Part shown: piece by piece, positions 10,445 through 22,530 of the stretch
How the letters are laid out: each line of letters begins with the position of its first letter
Position numbering within the stretch: the stretch's first letter is position 1
From: Spodoptera frugiperda
Taxonomy: Eukaryota > Arthropoda > Insecta > Lepidoptera > Noctuidae
Direction of reading: 5' to 3'
DNA: 64,000 bases
NCBI RefSeq assembly: GCF_023101765.2
Contig: NC_064242.1
Location: forward strand, 3,584,327 to 3,648,326
Program-made: the position numbers and the translations under genes
The notes under the pieces: generated by a model
The model's input: only the letters and a program-made list of their open reading frames with translations
The model's database searches: none
What the model was told of the DNA's origin: nothing

Positions 10445-13171
10445 TGAGCTAAGATTAAACGATAACAACCCCGATATAGACCAATTGAAGATCCCATAAA
10501 TATCTGTCGGGCCCAACCCTACGAATTTAGTTCATCGTGAGGGAATAATGAAATGAAATGGGTCAGCTTAGACAGTGAAAGTTTCTTTGGGAATTAAATG
10601 CATTGTATTACTATTAGAGAAGGGTAATGTTGTATTGTTGACAAGATGGATTGCTGTGTTTTGAAATAGGGATTTGTATAATGTTTCTTGAATTTGATTT
10701 GTTTTGAACAAATATTTTTGGCGAACCATACTATTAGATTAATGTCAATATGTAGATAGTTGTAGATGCTCTTAGGTTTTTTTGGAGGTACCTTAGGGAT
10801 AAATACGCCGTAACAGGCGTTGCACTTGGGACTCTGGAGCAGGTCTATCAAGAAGACTCGGTGCCTTTACAGGTGTTAATGGTGGCCACCGTGGTGGTTT
10901 TAGTGAGGTAAAAATCCTTCAATCCTTAGTCTTTTATCCCCATATGCTAGGAGCCTTTCGAAGGTTTCCTCCCGTCATTTAAAAATATGGCTTTTTTGAA
11001 GGTTACTTGTAGGTTAAAATAACAATAAGTGTAGTATAAATCGACGATATAAATTAAATAGGTACCATTATTAAATAGAATGGCCGCAAATATCCAAAAC
11101 GGGATCCTACTTAGTTATTTTCTGTAATGAAAGGCCACCCTTAATAATAGTTCATAACTTATAGTAGTCTACTATTATATAGATAAATTAGTCTATTAAA
11201 CATGCAAATATCCTTTAATCGCACGCCGTACCTACTACTAAAGAGAATAATTAACTATTCGCAGTCTGTGGTAAATTCATCTTGACATTTTATATCTCGG
11301 AGAATAATGTCTCTGGTTTGATCTCGACGTGTCGCCGTCGCGTGCATTGTGCAAAACTTTTCGCGCCATTTCTCAACGGTTTTTCTAAGATATCCCGCGC
11401 TTTTTATTAAACGAATGAATTTATACGGTTATTGCTGATGTTGGTTTTTTGAGATTTATTTCTAAAGGTTTATTGTTTTGTGTTTATTTATTGTGGAATT
11501 GGAATTCTAAAATTTTAGTACCTACGTACATATGTTTGTTTTTGTTTAGATAGGTTATTTTAAAACCCAAGTTAAAAAAAATCTCAAACAATGCATTATC
11601 TCAACTACTCTACTACTACTCAACATTTTACAACCTTATTTAATCATATTACTTTTTTTTTTTTTTTTTTATTAAGCCTTTATTGCTGAAAACTATACAT
11701 TAACTTACATTTATCTAACTTATAAACTAACACATCAGTTATCCTTATTAGTGATCAGCGTGTCCTGTGACAAATCATATTACTACTATATTCTATTTGT
11801 ACCATATTTACTCTAAAGTCAGTAGACAACTACTTTCTTATTGCCCTAAGTACAAACTTAGGGCAATTATTTACCTAACTGTTTGGTAAGCAAAATGATA
11901 TTAAACTAATTCAATAAAATAATTCAGCTACATGAGTAAATTAAACTTCAGAATCTAAAAAATCAATATTAATTTCTATTTTACATACAAAAATATTTCG
12001 AACAAAAGTAACAAAAACTTCGACCCGTTTATCTGAATTTAAACTCCGCTTCATAAAACATGGTTTCGACAATTTACTGGCACACGACACTGGCCATTGA
12101 GAACAAAGCCGTCTTTGTCACTACACGGCAAGAAACGTGATAGATAGAGAACAAACAGTCCAAGGAAATTGCTTTTGCTTGGCGTAGAACGGAAATTTTG
12201 CACAGTGGGTGCATGTGGCTGCCAGCCAGCCACAATTGTTAGATATTGTAGAAATATGTCGAAACGTTTTCATACATCGTTGTGGGGCTTACCATTCATC
12301 ATGCAAGTTGGCCGAGTGCCTTTTATGCTGTGCTACTTAATAAGGCTTGTGACAATATGATAAGTAGCTTCTAAGTGACTTGTTACTAGAGCTTCGGCAA
12401 CATGTTCCGACCATTTATTTGTGGTTTATTTGTAATGTTACATGACGTCTTTTTGGTGGATAGTGTATGTTAAATCTTAATGCTTTGTGATTTAGAGAGT
12501 GGTCGCGATTTATAGAGTTTTTTTTAATGTTTGTCGTCGCTAAAGATTAACGACAGTGTTCTACTTTTCAGAATACTAAATGTACAGATCAGTGCCCAAA
12601 CCAAGTTTGGACGAAAACAAATAAATTATTTATGAATTCCACGAGTTTATTCCTATCGCAGTTCGCGGAGATAGATAGTAGACGTGTGAAGTAGCAAATC
12701 TAGGCGGAGTGGCGTCGGGATTGCATTCAAGCCGACACGTTTGCCTGAGCCGATTATCCGATATTGAGATTTGGACGAAATTCAATTTCGGAGCAGTCTT
12801 TCGCGATCAATTCGGTCTAGGAAGTTCGGCCACATCGCTTTTCTACTTGCAGCGCTGCAGCACTGGATTTGAAACTCTAAACTGAAACGACTTAGATATC
12901 TTTGGACCGAACTTATAATTGTACACTGTTGCTGAACCCGCTTCAGCGGCATTAGATAACTTGTTAGTTAGTTGGCTAAGTTGTGGTCTTAGGGCTTGGT
13001 GTTCGTTAAAGACTTTGTCTGTCTGAAACTAGCCTTTGAACTTTGTAGAAATGGACTACCTGAGAGCGATTTGTATTATTTCTGAAAGCTGACTGTGTTG
13101 TGCACAGTGGGGTTTGTCGTCACATTGTCGCTTGTTTCAATATTCTACCTTATTGTCTTTACTAGGTTTAA
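10445..13171. other. Mostly unique DNA with the small retroposed insert
   Basis: 12,640-12,960 is GC-richer and non-repetitive (AGGCGGAGTGGCGTCGGGAT, CTTGCAGCGCTGCAGCACTG, the latter holding a GCAGCGCTGC palindrome), but no frame or splice pattern is convincing. Confidence 0.4.
11654..11772 (-). mobile_element. Short retroposed sequence with poly(A) and 11-12-bp target duplications
   Basis: A T run (poly(A) of the minus strand) is followed by AATAAA within GCAATAAAGGCTTAAT, read on the minus strand, and about 95 bp more. The insert is flanked by AATCATATTAC(T) at 11,642-11,653 and 11,773-11,784. Polyadenylation signal, A tail and target duplications together show an mRNA-like transcript inserted by LINE machinery. 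The source is not recognised: a severely truncated LINE or a processed 3' UTR. Confidence 0.75.
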
Positions 13172-13345
13172 TATATATCTATATATATAAAAAACAATTG
13201 CTGTTCGTTAGTTTCGCTAAAACTCGAGAACGGCTGAACTGATTTGGCTAATTTTGGTCTTAAATTAATTATAATTATTTATAGAATTCCAGGGCAGATT
13301 TGAAAGGTAAGAAAAAAATATATGAGGCGAAACGAAGTTTGTCGT
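13172..13345 (+). mobile_element. Helitron-like remnant (ATATATATAAAA family)
   Basis: Starts ATATATATAAAAAACAATTG and contains CTAAAACTCGAGAACGGCTG and GATTTGGCTAATTTTGG. It ends near GAAACGAAGTTTGTCG, close to the GCGAAC-AAGTT form that precedes Helitron ends. A second copy lies inverted at 42,995-43,130. Confidence 0.55.
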
Positions 13346-14634
13346 GTGTATTCCTTGTCTGAATAAATAAAGCATCCTAATTGGAGTACACATACACTTT
13401 ATTATGAAAAACTAGCGTCAAAATAATGCGTATTAATTTATTAACACACAACATCACAAGAAGTGAGGGTGGCAAGACCGTGGGAAGTACGTGTTAATTA
13501 CTAATTACACACGATACTGTCACGAACAAACTGTTTTTGTGGCCAAGTAAATAAGCTTTGGGCTACAGCTAATGTATTGTCTCGCGACCCTGTTAAATGA
13601 AATTGTAATATCCTTCACCATTCCTCTGAATTTTTTCAAAGGCGCACTTGAATATGCGCGTATATTCTTGTGAATTCTGAGGAAAACTCAACATTTTCGG
13701 AGTTCTTAATGCGTTTTGTGGTTGTTTATTATCATTTAAATAAGAGTTTCTTCCACATTTTGGTGAAATGATGCTGTGTACAGTTAATACTTTATACGAA
13801 TGTAAATCCAAGATATTTAGACTCTTTCTTTATGTTTAACTTGACAGTTGGTTGGTTTATTCGAGCCGACTAATCAGTAAACGTAAAGTAAACTCATTAT
13901 AAGTGTACTTTTAGGTAGTATTTTTGACTTGTATTGGTATTGATAAGTCTTGATAGATGCTTAAAATTCTTTAGACTTGTAAACTTAATTCAGAACTGGG
14001 TGAACGACTGGTCTCTTTAAAGGATTTCTATTTAACCACTACTTAGTACCTAATTTTAAGATCTCTTAATTGACACACCAACTTAAAAAAAAACTCATTT
14101 AGAATTACCCATTCTCAAAGAAAGGTAACAAACAAGAGAGCTGCAATATCCGTCTGGGAGTAAAAACAAAAAGGTGGATGTGCTCTAATTAAGGCCGATC
14201 TTTTATTCAGTGCAGTCCAACGAAGACTGGGAGAACAATATTCAAGCACACGCCACAAGGAAATCGGCTTGAACACGCGTTGTACTGCAGTGTGTTGTGC
14301 GAGGATTTCCAGAAAATATTCAACGAAATTTAAATTAAAGTCTTGCATATTCGAGAGGCGTTTGAGATTTTTGGAATATTTTGTTTTGGTCTTTTTTATT
14401 TTTAAGTCTTTTAAGCGAATGTAGTAAAATTGGTTATGTGTGTAGTGTGTAGCTATCCAGAGAGTGTTTCGTGGTAGACATTTTTTGTTCCAAAAACCAA
14501 AAAAAATAAAATAAAAAATATATTCACGTATTATGCACATATTGTAATTTTCTTCAGCTTACATATTTCTATACAAATATCTATTTTTAGCAACATAAAA
14601 GCGTTGATCCCACATTAATATTTCCCCCTGTTTC

Positions 14635-14755
14635 GTGGGTGCGTTTACAAACATACATTTTCTCATACACATGACACCCAGACCCGAAACAACAATTTAC
14701 GTATCACACAAAGACTTATTCAATGCGGGAATTGAACCAGCTACACGTCGAATCT
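14635..14755 (-). repeat. tRNA-derived SINE, copy A2
   Basis: On the minus strand GGTTCAATTCCCGCATTG (B-box-like) is followed by TCTTTGTGTGATACGTAAAT, GTTTCGGGTCTGGGTGTCA and GTTTGTAAACGCACCCACG. Same body as copy A1. Confidence 0.65.
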
Positions 14756-15089
14756 ATCTATAAAACATCTAAAAGAAGTGATACCGTTATTCAAGCAGGT
14801 TATAAACCGCAAATCTAGTTTCAGGGTTTCAGTCCAGTACGTACCATCTGTTGAACGTCAGACTACTCAGTGGTACGGTGCACCATGTGTAAGTGACGGT
14901 GACATCTAACACAGATTTAGAGTCCGTTCCCTAGTACATTGTGAAATTATTAATGTGTGCCCCACTTGATGGCGGATTATGTACTCCTGGTACCTAGTAA
15001 GGCTTTAGTTGGTACTGTTTTGGAATAATGAAGAACTTAACTTAATGGTTTGTTATCTTATCTTACTAATTACCACACTCGGAGACATT

Positions 15090-15166
15090 GAATGATTACT
15101 TAAACTTTTCCTTGGTGATTTTGTATCGAAAACAATTCCTAAAGACTGGGTTAAGTAACCATTAAA
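15090..15166. mobile_element. Tiny palindromic MITE, ~77 bp
   Basis: AATGATTACTTAAAC at the left and GTTAAGTAACCATT at the right are inverted; the middle has CGAAAACAATTCCTAAAGAC. Homologous to 17,580-17,661. Confidence 0.6.
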
Positions 15167-15189
15167 TCACTATGAGTACTGTGGTAATA

Positions 15190-15340
15190 TTATAAATGCG
15201 AATGTTTGTGAGTTTGTTACTCAATCACGCTAAAATGACTGAGAGTATTGGGATGAAATTTGAGACAGGGGTAGGTTATGGTCTGGAATAATACATAGGA
15301 TACTTTTTATCCTTTGAAAACACGGACTGAAGCTCCTGGC
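15190..15340 (+). mobile_element. Helitron-like remnant
   Basis: ATATTATAAATGCGAATGTT at the start, TTGGGATGAAATTTGAGACA in the middle, and CTGAAGCTCCTGGCAGAAG at the end where CTAG would follow; that end is mutated to AATAT. Confidence 0.6.
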
Positions 15341-16787
15341 AGAAGAATATTTTTTTTTATAAATTAGAGAATATTAAAAAATGAATGAATGATAACAAAA
15401 TAAAAAGTAGGTAAAAATATTTCTGTTGAAATAATCTGGTCTACTTTTGGACAATTTTGTTGTGAAGATTTTGTTAATGATAATTATTATTTACGATAGC
15501 ATTGTTTATCTATCTCCATTTCGAAGCGTTGAAAAAAATAAATTAAATTTCATTTACCCATCTTTCAAGCTCTATTTTAAAGTTTATAAGCGTGAATCTA
15601 TTTGTAAAAGGCAGTGCACATTTCACGTACGATATTTCGTACTAGAGAACGTACGCTAGAATATTCCGAAGGTATTTTCGCGGGCATTTGGCGAAAATCG
15701 TACGAATTATATTCAGAAAATTCGAGATCATTTAGTTTCGTCGAAGGCGGGCGTGTCTCCAACGCGATGGCGTAGTGTTTTCCTTATTCCTTCACTTATT
15801 TAATGTAAAATTATTGATTTGTGCCTCGAGAAGAGAACGGTAGTTATTTTGTTTAATTGCTTTAATCATTCATTTACTTTATTGAGCTCTTTATTGTATG
15901 TGTATTTTCGAAGTGTATCTTTGATGAATTTTCACTTATAATTTACGTTTATTTTTATAGTTTATATAAAGTGTAACTAACTAATTAGCTTTAAAAAGAT
16001 CAATTTGTAAGAGATAACAATACATACATATTAACAATAATCCAAATTTAGAACTTTGTTTGTATTGAAAGAAACAGGATAAAGTAAAGACTAGCAAAGT
16101 GAAAAAGGGTGCTATTTAAAACTATTTTCCACAGATAAACCGAGACATTTGATCCGTGGTCCCAATGTACGGCATCTGTCTAGAGACGAGCCCGTGAAGC
16201 CTTTATCGACCAGTAAAACTCAGGAATCGATATCATAATACCAACGAACCGTCTCAAATACCTTTCCAATAATTTAGTCACATCCCTAGAGGCATCAGTT
16301 CAATCGACAATACTTTTTGGACTAAAGCCAAAGGTTTAAAGAAAGCTGCTGCGAATTAAATCGTTCCGTTTTAGAATTATGACCTCTATTCCCAGGTTTT
16401 GTGTTGGTTTTTGATATATTTTCCCTTGATTTGATTTAAAGGTTGGGTTGGGAAATTTCGGAACACGTGGAAAGTTTTTAAAAAAGAATTTCGTTACAGA
16501 TACTATGAAATTTTTAAATGAATACTGCAGTCTTTTTTCTTTCATTGAAGTGAAGATAATTTAGTTTGAAAGGCTTTTTCGGTCTTTTGTTAATTTATCA
16601 ATTTCTTATAACAGTTCATTGGTTCAAGCCGTTCAGGTGGAAATAATGATAATTAATGGGTAATGAGAAACTTTGCTAAACTCGTAAACAACTTTCATAA
16701 ATTATGTTAAGAAAGTTGAGAGTTTTAATATAATTAATGTCTTAATCACGCGTCATGCGAACGTGAGATTTGAAAATGGTATTTTAA

Positions 16788-16860
16788 GCGTGCTTTTTCA
16801 CCAGAGATGTGCTATGTAGCTTTACTGCTAAGATGTAATAGCTTAGCTGTGCTAGTTTTA
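16788..16860 (+). mobile_element. MITE family M2, left-end fragment
   Basis: CGTGCTTTTTCACCAGAGAT, GTGCTATGTAGC and AAGATGTAATAGCTTAGCTG match the left end of the M2 copies; no right end is seen. Confidence 0.55.
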
Positions 16861-17456
16861 AATATCTAAGTACAAATAGGGACAGTTAACAGAAAGCTAC
16901 ATACTAGTTTCATACTACATACACATGATAGATATATACGTCATATAGATACATCACGTATCTTAATTATTAATACATTACTAAAGATAGCTACACAATT
17001 TTATTGTAGGCTTAGGTATATTTTCATAAGAAATTATGAACAGACTGACTATCGTCTTAGTAAAAGGTTAAAGAAAAAAGTTAAAGGCGTACATTCCACG
17101 CAGAAATCAATTTATCTTTATTTGTAGAAAAGAGGTAATTCCCCCAACAGCGATTCCTCTCATTATTTATTTTCTTCTATCTGCGCCGTTCGTGGAGGTT
17201 TTTGTTTCCCTTGCTTATTATTTATGTTACCTTTTTATACCTATAAGGGGTCGACGTGTTTTTTGAACGATTTGTGGATTATACTCGCGAATCGTCTATG
17301 TCTGTGATAAAGGACACGAATGGCAATGTTTGGTTATGAATGATTAATTTTTGTGAGAATGATAGGTATAGTGGAGACTGGCTTTGACTGATTTGAAACT
17401 GTGTTGTATGTAATTATATATATGTATACAGTTTTATGTTGGAATGTTAAGTATTC

Positions 17457-17575
17457 CCGGAGCTGCGGACTATTTTGCGGGTTTACCGGTGCTCCGGCTT
17501 GAAAAGCAGAATTAGGAACGCGGTGGTTTTTAGTCAGTAAGAGTCTGACACTACCTTTCGCCTGATTTTTGAGAG
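17457..17575 (+). repeat. LINE-tail/SINE-like element, copy 2 (3' end lost)
   Basis: Starts at CCGGAGCTGCGGACT, the common 5' edge, continues through GTTTACCGG and TTTTTAGTCAGTAAGAGTC, and breaks off in the CGCCT block. It abuts a tiny palindromic MITE at 17,580, which probably replaced its 3' end. Confidence 0.75.
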
Positions 17576-17579
17576 GCTT

Positions 17580-17661
17580 TAATGATTACTTAAACTATTC
17601 TTCAGTAACGATTATGTTCCGAAAACAATTGCTAAAGACTAGGTTAAGTGAGTAATCATTA
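17580..17661. mobile_element. Tiny palindromic MITE, ~82 bp
   Basis: TAATGATTACTTAAAC and GTTAAGTGAGTAATCATTA pair closely; CGAAAACAATTGCTAAAGAC in the middle matches the copy at 15,090. It lies directly against a LINE-tail copy. Confidence 0.65.
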
Positions 17662-18784
17662 AAAGAATCTGAGTACGACGATAAGTACGAGTCAGTATAG
17701 AAAGCATAACAACAACACCATCACACGACCGATTTCCACGTCGATACCCAATGAACTCTAGCACTCCTCATCTTAGAAGGTAAATGTACAGCGAAGATAA
17801 TGGAAACATCATCACAATAACTTTCGTGTGTAATGTAATGTCTCGACATTCACGTTAGATTAACTTCTGAATGATTGGCTGCTTGTTTTTGCTGTTTCTG
17901 TCTGTCAATATTTTTTGTATATTCGTGCGTTGTGTGAGTTTGGTGTCATGTTTTTTTTAGTAAGGTGGGTTGCTATGGACGTGCTTGAGTGTTCTGAAGG
18001 TGAATTGGAATAAATTAGATAGTAGATTGGAGACTAAATACAAAGATTTAAAGTTACATACAACAAAAAATCTCAAAAAGATTTACATTTTTATTTAAAA
18101 ACGGAACTGTCTTCTATATTCTTTTCCGCCTCCATTTTTGTAGGCCAGGCCATATCCTTAAAACCTACGAAGTGCGAAAAATACTATGCTGACAGCTTAA
18201 CTACTTACTATGTTGCCAGCAAAAACAGCTTTAAAATCGGTTCAGCTAAACGCGAGATAATCGCACACAAACATACGTACATACAGGTCAAACGGAGAAC
18301 TTCCTTTTTTAAATTAATTGAAAAACACGGATATCGATTAATTCTTCCATAATTAAACTATTCGAAATACTCCAAAATATTATTAAAAACTATTCTCTAT
18401 TAAAGACTGACCAAGGAGGTGTTCCAATTTCAAACTCCATTTTCTATGACAAAACATTTTTTAAACTTAGTAGTTAGTCAACGCTTTCTTTTCATGCTTA
18501 TTGTATTTATTTGCTATCGGCATGTTGAAATAAGAGATTAAACTCGCTTCAAGCGGCTTTACTTAACACCGAAACCTAATCCGGCTTTAAGTTTAATGTC
18601 AGTTTAAGCCGATGCTCAATAAGCTAACATTTTACTTCATTTAAACTTGCCTCGTTTTACTCAATGGCAATAATAAAGAAATCACGATCCATTTGTTTTT
18701 ACGACGGTGACGTTTTAATTTTATTAATGGATGTCTTTAGTTAGAGTAATTTGAGTTTGAAGATATGTTAGTACCTATAATAGA

Positions 18785-19010
18785 GATGATGACGGGGTAT
18801 GAAAATTAAATATCTATTTAGTCCCTCAGTTAGGTAATGAGAAAAAATTTGACACGTATTTTTTTACTTTGTTATATAAGAAAACAATAGATAAAACTAA
18901 TCAAAGTTTAGTAGAAGAATACATCATTTCTGCATATAAAATGTACCTAGAAGACGTCACCCGATAATTAAAATCTTCGAAATTATTTGTTTCGATAAGT
19001 AAATAAGATA
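18785..19010 (+). repeat. Repeat related to the arms of the 5,365-6,225 element
   Basis: GATGACGGGGTATGAAAATT, GATAAAACTAATCAAAGTTT, ATATAAAATGTACCTAGAAG and TTATTTGTTTCGATAAGTAA parallel the left arm at about 5,335-5,510. A 28-bp-arm hairpin follows immediately. Confidence 0.6.
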
Positions 19011-19014
19011 TCGA

Positions 19015-19107
19015 GTCACAGAAGGACTCTTTATCATGAGCAGCGTGCGCAAACGCGGCGACGTCACATAGCCTACTGTTGCTCATGATAAAGAATCCCT
19101 CTGTGAC
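19015..19107. repeat. Hairpin with 28-bp arms
   Basis: Left arm GTCACAGAAGGACTCTTTAT plus CATGAGCA (19,015-19,042) pairs with TGCTCATGATAAAGAATCCC plus TCTGTGAC (19,080-19,107), differing at two positions. The loop of 37 nt is CpG-rich (GCGTGCGCAAACGCGGCG). Confidence 0.75.
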
Positions 19108-19574
19108 TGGAAACTAGTAGAGCTTTTCTCCATTAATGTGCATGAGGAAACCGTAATTTTTTAGTTAATACGTTGATTAAAATTATTCAATGAAATGTAA
19201 AATTAAACCTATACGATCAAAACCAATAACAGCTAAGCAAAAAGATAACTTAATAAGCAGCTTACAAGTTTTAATTTCCAAACTAACCACGTACCGCGTC
19301 CTATTTTCAAATTATCTTTATTAGTTAGCGTTGGCTTCGAGTCAAGTGGCCAGGAGAGGTGAACTGTTTACCCACTAAAGTAACTGGGTAGTATGTCGTA
19401 GATATACAGACTACACGCTCAGGTACTTATATTGCTTAAATTACGATACGTGCTTTTGATATATCTTTAGCTGTGGGTGAGATATTTTGTAAGGATGGGA
19501 AGGTGGGGTGTTGCTAATCACATGTGACTGATGAAAAGTGCATTGTGTTATTGCATAGCGGTCTGGAGTGATAC

Positions 19575-19800
19575 CACAGCCTCAAAGAAAACGAATGTGA
19601 AACAACGCTTGCGTTCGGTTTCGTTATTGGTGAGGTCAATGGAGGCCCAATCAGCCCGCTTCCTAATCCCCGATTCCCCAACAACCCTTAAATTCCTAAC
19701 CCCTAAAAGGCCGGTAACGCATTTGTAACGCCTCTGTTGTTAGTGTGTCTGCGTTGTGGCATTGCTTACCTCAGCCTGATTCGTTTGCTCGTTTACTGGC
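19575..19800 (+). repeat. Interspersed retroposon-like repeat, family C
   Basis: GTGAAACAACGCTTGCGTTC, CCCCGATTCCCCAACAACCC, TTAAATTCCTAACCCCTAAA and AGGCCGGTAACGCATTTGTA, then a tail GTTTGCTCGTTTACTGGC. The same blocks in the same order occur at 60,283-60,480. No coding frame is supported. Confidence 0.65.
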
Positions 19801-20199
19801 AAAACTCATTTTAACGATGATGAACACATAATTAACATGAACAATACGATATGATATCATATATTGAAGAATCAATCAATATTTTATATCATGTTGTCTA
19901 ATAAATACTTTGTAGTAAGTACCAGTAACCTCTATTTATTCGAGTTACCAATAAAACACAAATTCTTTAAGGTAGATATTGCGACATGATAGGCATAAAA
20001 CGGTCTAAGTAGCTAAGCAAAAGAACAACAAAACTAAAGCACCTCAATCAACTTTCACATCTAAATTGTAGCATTTAAGAACATGAACAAAAATGAATCT
20101 TAAGCTAAACATTCAAGGCTCAATTTCAATAAACAGGATCGTTTCAAAATACAGCTGTGGTTTCAAAAACAAAGCTATCAAAAGTCTACAGGCGTTTGT

Positions 20200-20350
20200 G
20201 GAAAGCGTTGGTTTAGTCGCGTCGCGCGTCGGTCGCGTTTGTCGTGTCGCGATAAGTCAGTGTTGCCACACGCGATCGCGTGTCGAGTCTGTCTCAACCT
20301 TTGACATTGTACTCGAGTACGATAGTAGCCTGATTAGTGTTGCCAAGTAT
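20200..20350. promoter_or_regulatory. CpG cluster with a locally duplicated block
   Basis: GTCGCGTCGCGCGTCGGTCG, TCGTGTCGCGATAAGTCAGTG and ACACGCGATCGCGTG make a dense CpG patch in AT-rich DNA. From 20,283 a block TCTGTCTC-AACC...GACATTGTACTC...TTAGTGTTGCCAA recurs in diverged form at 20,967-21,030. TCAGTG resembles an insect initiator, but no transcript feature supports it. Confidence 0.25.
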
Positions 20351-20596
20351 ACCAATTTTGGAGAACACTTTTTATCGCTTGTTGTAACCTTGTGGGTCAG
20401 TGAATGGGCATTGTTAGGAAACTTGGGTTGACATTTGACAATGAACTTGTAATCAAGCTCGTTTACCACGTTTATGTGAATATTTTTGGCGTTCTCGTAG
20501 TGTGGCTTCCACTTATCGCATTTCTACCTTTTTCGTTCGTCGAATGATCATTAGGTGTTTAAACAAGCAAGAGCTTAAACGTAGATATTGTGTTAT

Positions 20597-20740
20597 CCAG
20601 AGCTGCGGACTACTTAACGGGCCTTCGGATCGAAAAGCAGGAATAGAAACGGGTGGTCTTTAGTCAGTAAGAGTCTGACACTCTCTCTCGCCTCGCCGAA
20701 GGCGGGAGAAGTCATTGAATGATTTAACCCCCTTAAAAAA
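20597..20740 (+). repeat. LINE-tail/SINE-like element, copy 3
   Basis: Starts at CCAGAGCTGCGGACTACTTA, includes TTTAGTCAGTAAGAGTCTGA, GCCTCGCCGAAGGCGGGAG and GTCATTGAATGATTTAACC, and ends in a short A run. Both ends are preserved. Confidence 0.78.
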
Positions 20741-21309
20741 GGTCTTGTGTTACCTATATTTTTCATTCATCAAGAGGTACATCAATTATTTATAATAGAC
20801 AATTAGCCAAAAAAAGTAGTTAGAATAAAATATATTATTATTACTTCCAACTACATATAACAGCTGACACATGATCAAATTACGAACTTACCACAATTCT
20901 TTCTGAGCCTAGGTTTTATCTCGATTAATAATCGCCAAGATGGATGATCATAAGATCGGGTGACAATCTGTCTCCAACCTAGACATTGTACTCTCTGGCC
21001 AAACGACGTTGATAAGTGTTGACAAATAAAAGATTTCTACGAAAAGACGTCTCATATTTCTAGTTCTAGTCCGATAAACACTAGACTGCGTGTCGTCTTT
21101 CTTAGGTTTTTAGTAATTGTACCTATTTTTTATTTCAAATGACTGTATTGATATAAGTATTGATAAACATAGCATTATCAAACCGTTTATTTTAATCGAT
21201 AAAACAGTTTGCCTTTCTGATCTTATAGGTATCAATCAAATATTAAATCGTAGACAGAATGAGAATGCTCAGTAAATTGCTAGTAATTTAGTTCCTTTTT
21301 TGCCACAAG

Positions 21310-21450
21310 GGAATGTCATTCAATTGCTTCTCCCGCCTTAGGCGAGGCGAGAGGGAGTGTCAGTCTCTTACCGATGAAAAACTTCTCCGCGATTTCTTTT
21401 GCTTTTAGAGCTGGAGCCCCGGTAGCCCGCTAAGCAGTCATCAGCTCCGG
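21310..21450 (-). repeat. LINE-tail/SINE-like element, copy 4
   Basis: Minus-strand copy bounded by CAGCTCCGG at the right (its 5' edge) and GGGAATGTCATTCAATTGC at the left. It carries CCGCCTTAGGCGAGGCGAGA. Divergence in the AAAAACTTCTCCGCG stretch marks it as older than the copy inside the LINE. Confidence 0.75.
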
Positions 21451-22180
21451 ACCACAAGTGTGTTAGTTATTAATTAATTTGGATTTAGAAGCACTAGATG
21501 TCACTATTTTTAAGTCAATGAAATACCTATTCATTTTAGTTTATGAATTCTAAAAATAAAAAGAATACGCTAAATCAAAATCAGGAACGAAATAACCACT
21601 CGTGTGTTGAAGAGGCAAAGGCATTTACTCCATACAGCCAGCTACCATAGACGACACAGAAAGTTTCGCTGTGTTGCCAAAATTACACAGAGCGTGCAAT
21701 GTTACTTGTTTTGAGTGTTTTACTTGTTTTATTGGAGTTTAGTTGCTATTTCATGCTTTGGCATTGCAATATACGAGTTGTTTGTTGGAATTAATAAGGG
21801 GGCAATGATAGTATTAACGTTTATGTATGGCGAATTGTTTATGTTAAAATAAAATGAATTAAAAAGAAAAAAGAAATGATTCCAACCGTCTTAACTTATT
21901 ATGAAATCAATATTGAAATTAGAACACTCTCTTTGAAATAAAAAAAAAATATTTGTTTCATGATTAATATAGATATTGGACAATTTAAAAGTGAAATGTT
22001 ACGAGATCTGGTTTTTGTTCATTCATTTGTTTATTTCACTATTTATTTCTTTCTTTTATTATCTATACATATAATAAAATCGTAGAAAAGTGCTGTCTGT
22101 ACATTGAAAATAAAAATAAAAAAAATAGCAGGGGTTATTGTTATGTCGATGTCGAACCCAAAAATGTAATTAACTTTTTT

Positions 22181-22228
22181 TTTGTCTGTTTGTCTGTTTG
22201 TCTGTTTGTCTGTTTGTCTGTTCGTCTG
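22181..22228 (+). repeat. TTTGTCTG microsatellite
   Basis: Six units of the 8-mer TTTGTCTG, the last altered to TTCGTCTG. Lies at the 5' part of the Helitron, where Helitrons often carry such tracts. Confidence 0.9.
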
Positions 22229-22530
22229 TGCGCGCTAATCTCAGAAACGGCTGATCCGAGTTGGATGCGGTTTTCACGAATATATTGTGGGATGCTTAAA
22301 TTTACATTTAGTGTTTGTTTCATGTCAATCGGTTCATAAATAAAAAAGTTATGTCAAATTAAAGAATCACGTCGAACATTCTATGCTTATACTATTAATC
22401 TCCGCAACTATTTGACGGATTTGGTTGAAATTTGGTACAGATATAGTTTAGAACCTTAGAAAGGACATAGATATATTTTTATTTCAATAATCAAAAAATA
22501 AAATAAAAATAAGAAATAAATTATTTATAA

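Larger units (their letters stand above)
13346..16787. other. Unique AT-rich DNA with one SINE, one Helitron remnant and one tiny MITE
   Basis: The longest frame here (14,115-14,540, minus) is AT-rich, lacks any motif I recognise and has no splice context; I do not call it a gene. Confidence 0.4.
16861..18784. other. Unique AT-rich DNA between repeats
   Basis: Beyond the LINE-tail copy and tiny MITE nothing is recognised. Confidence 0.4.

Noticed and set aside
14115..14540. 141-codon frame on the minus strand
   Set aside because: AT-rich, Lys/Phe/Ile-heavy, no recognisable domain or splice context; such lengths arise by chance over 64 kb in six frames.
20093..20431. 112-codon frame on the plus strand
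   Set aside because: It is open because it crosses the CpG cluster, which is poor in stop codons; the opposite strand is open too and neither has a motif.
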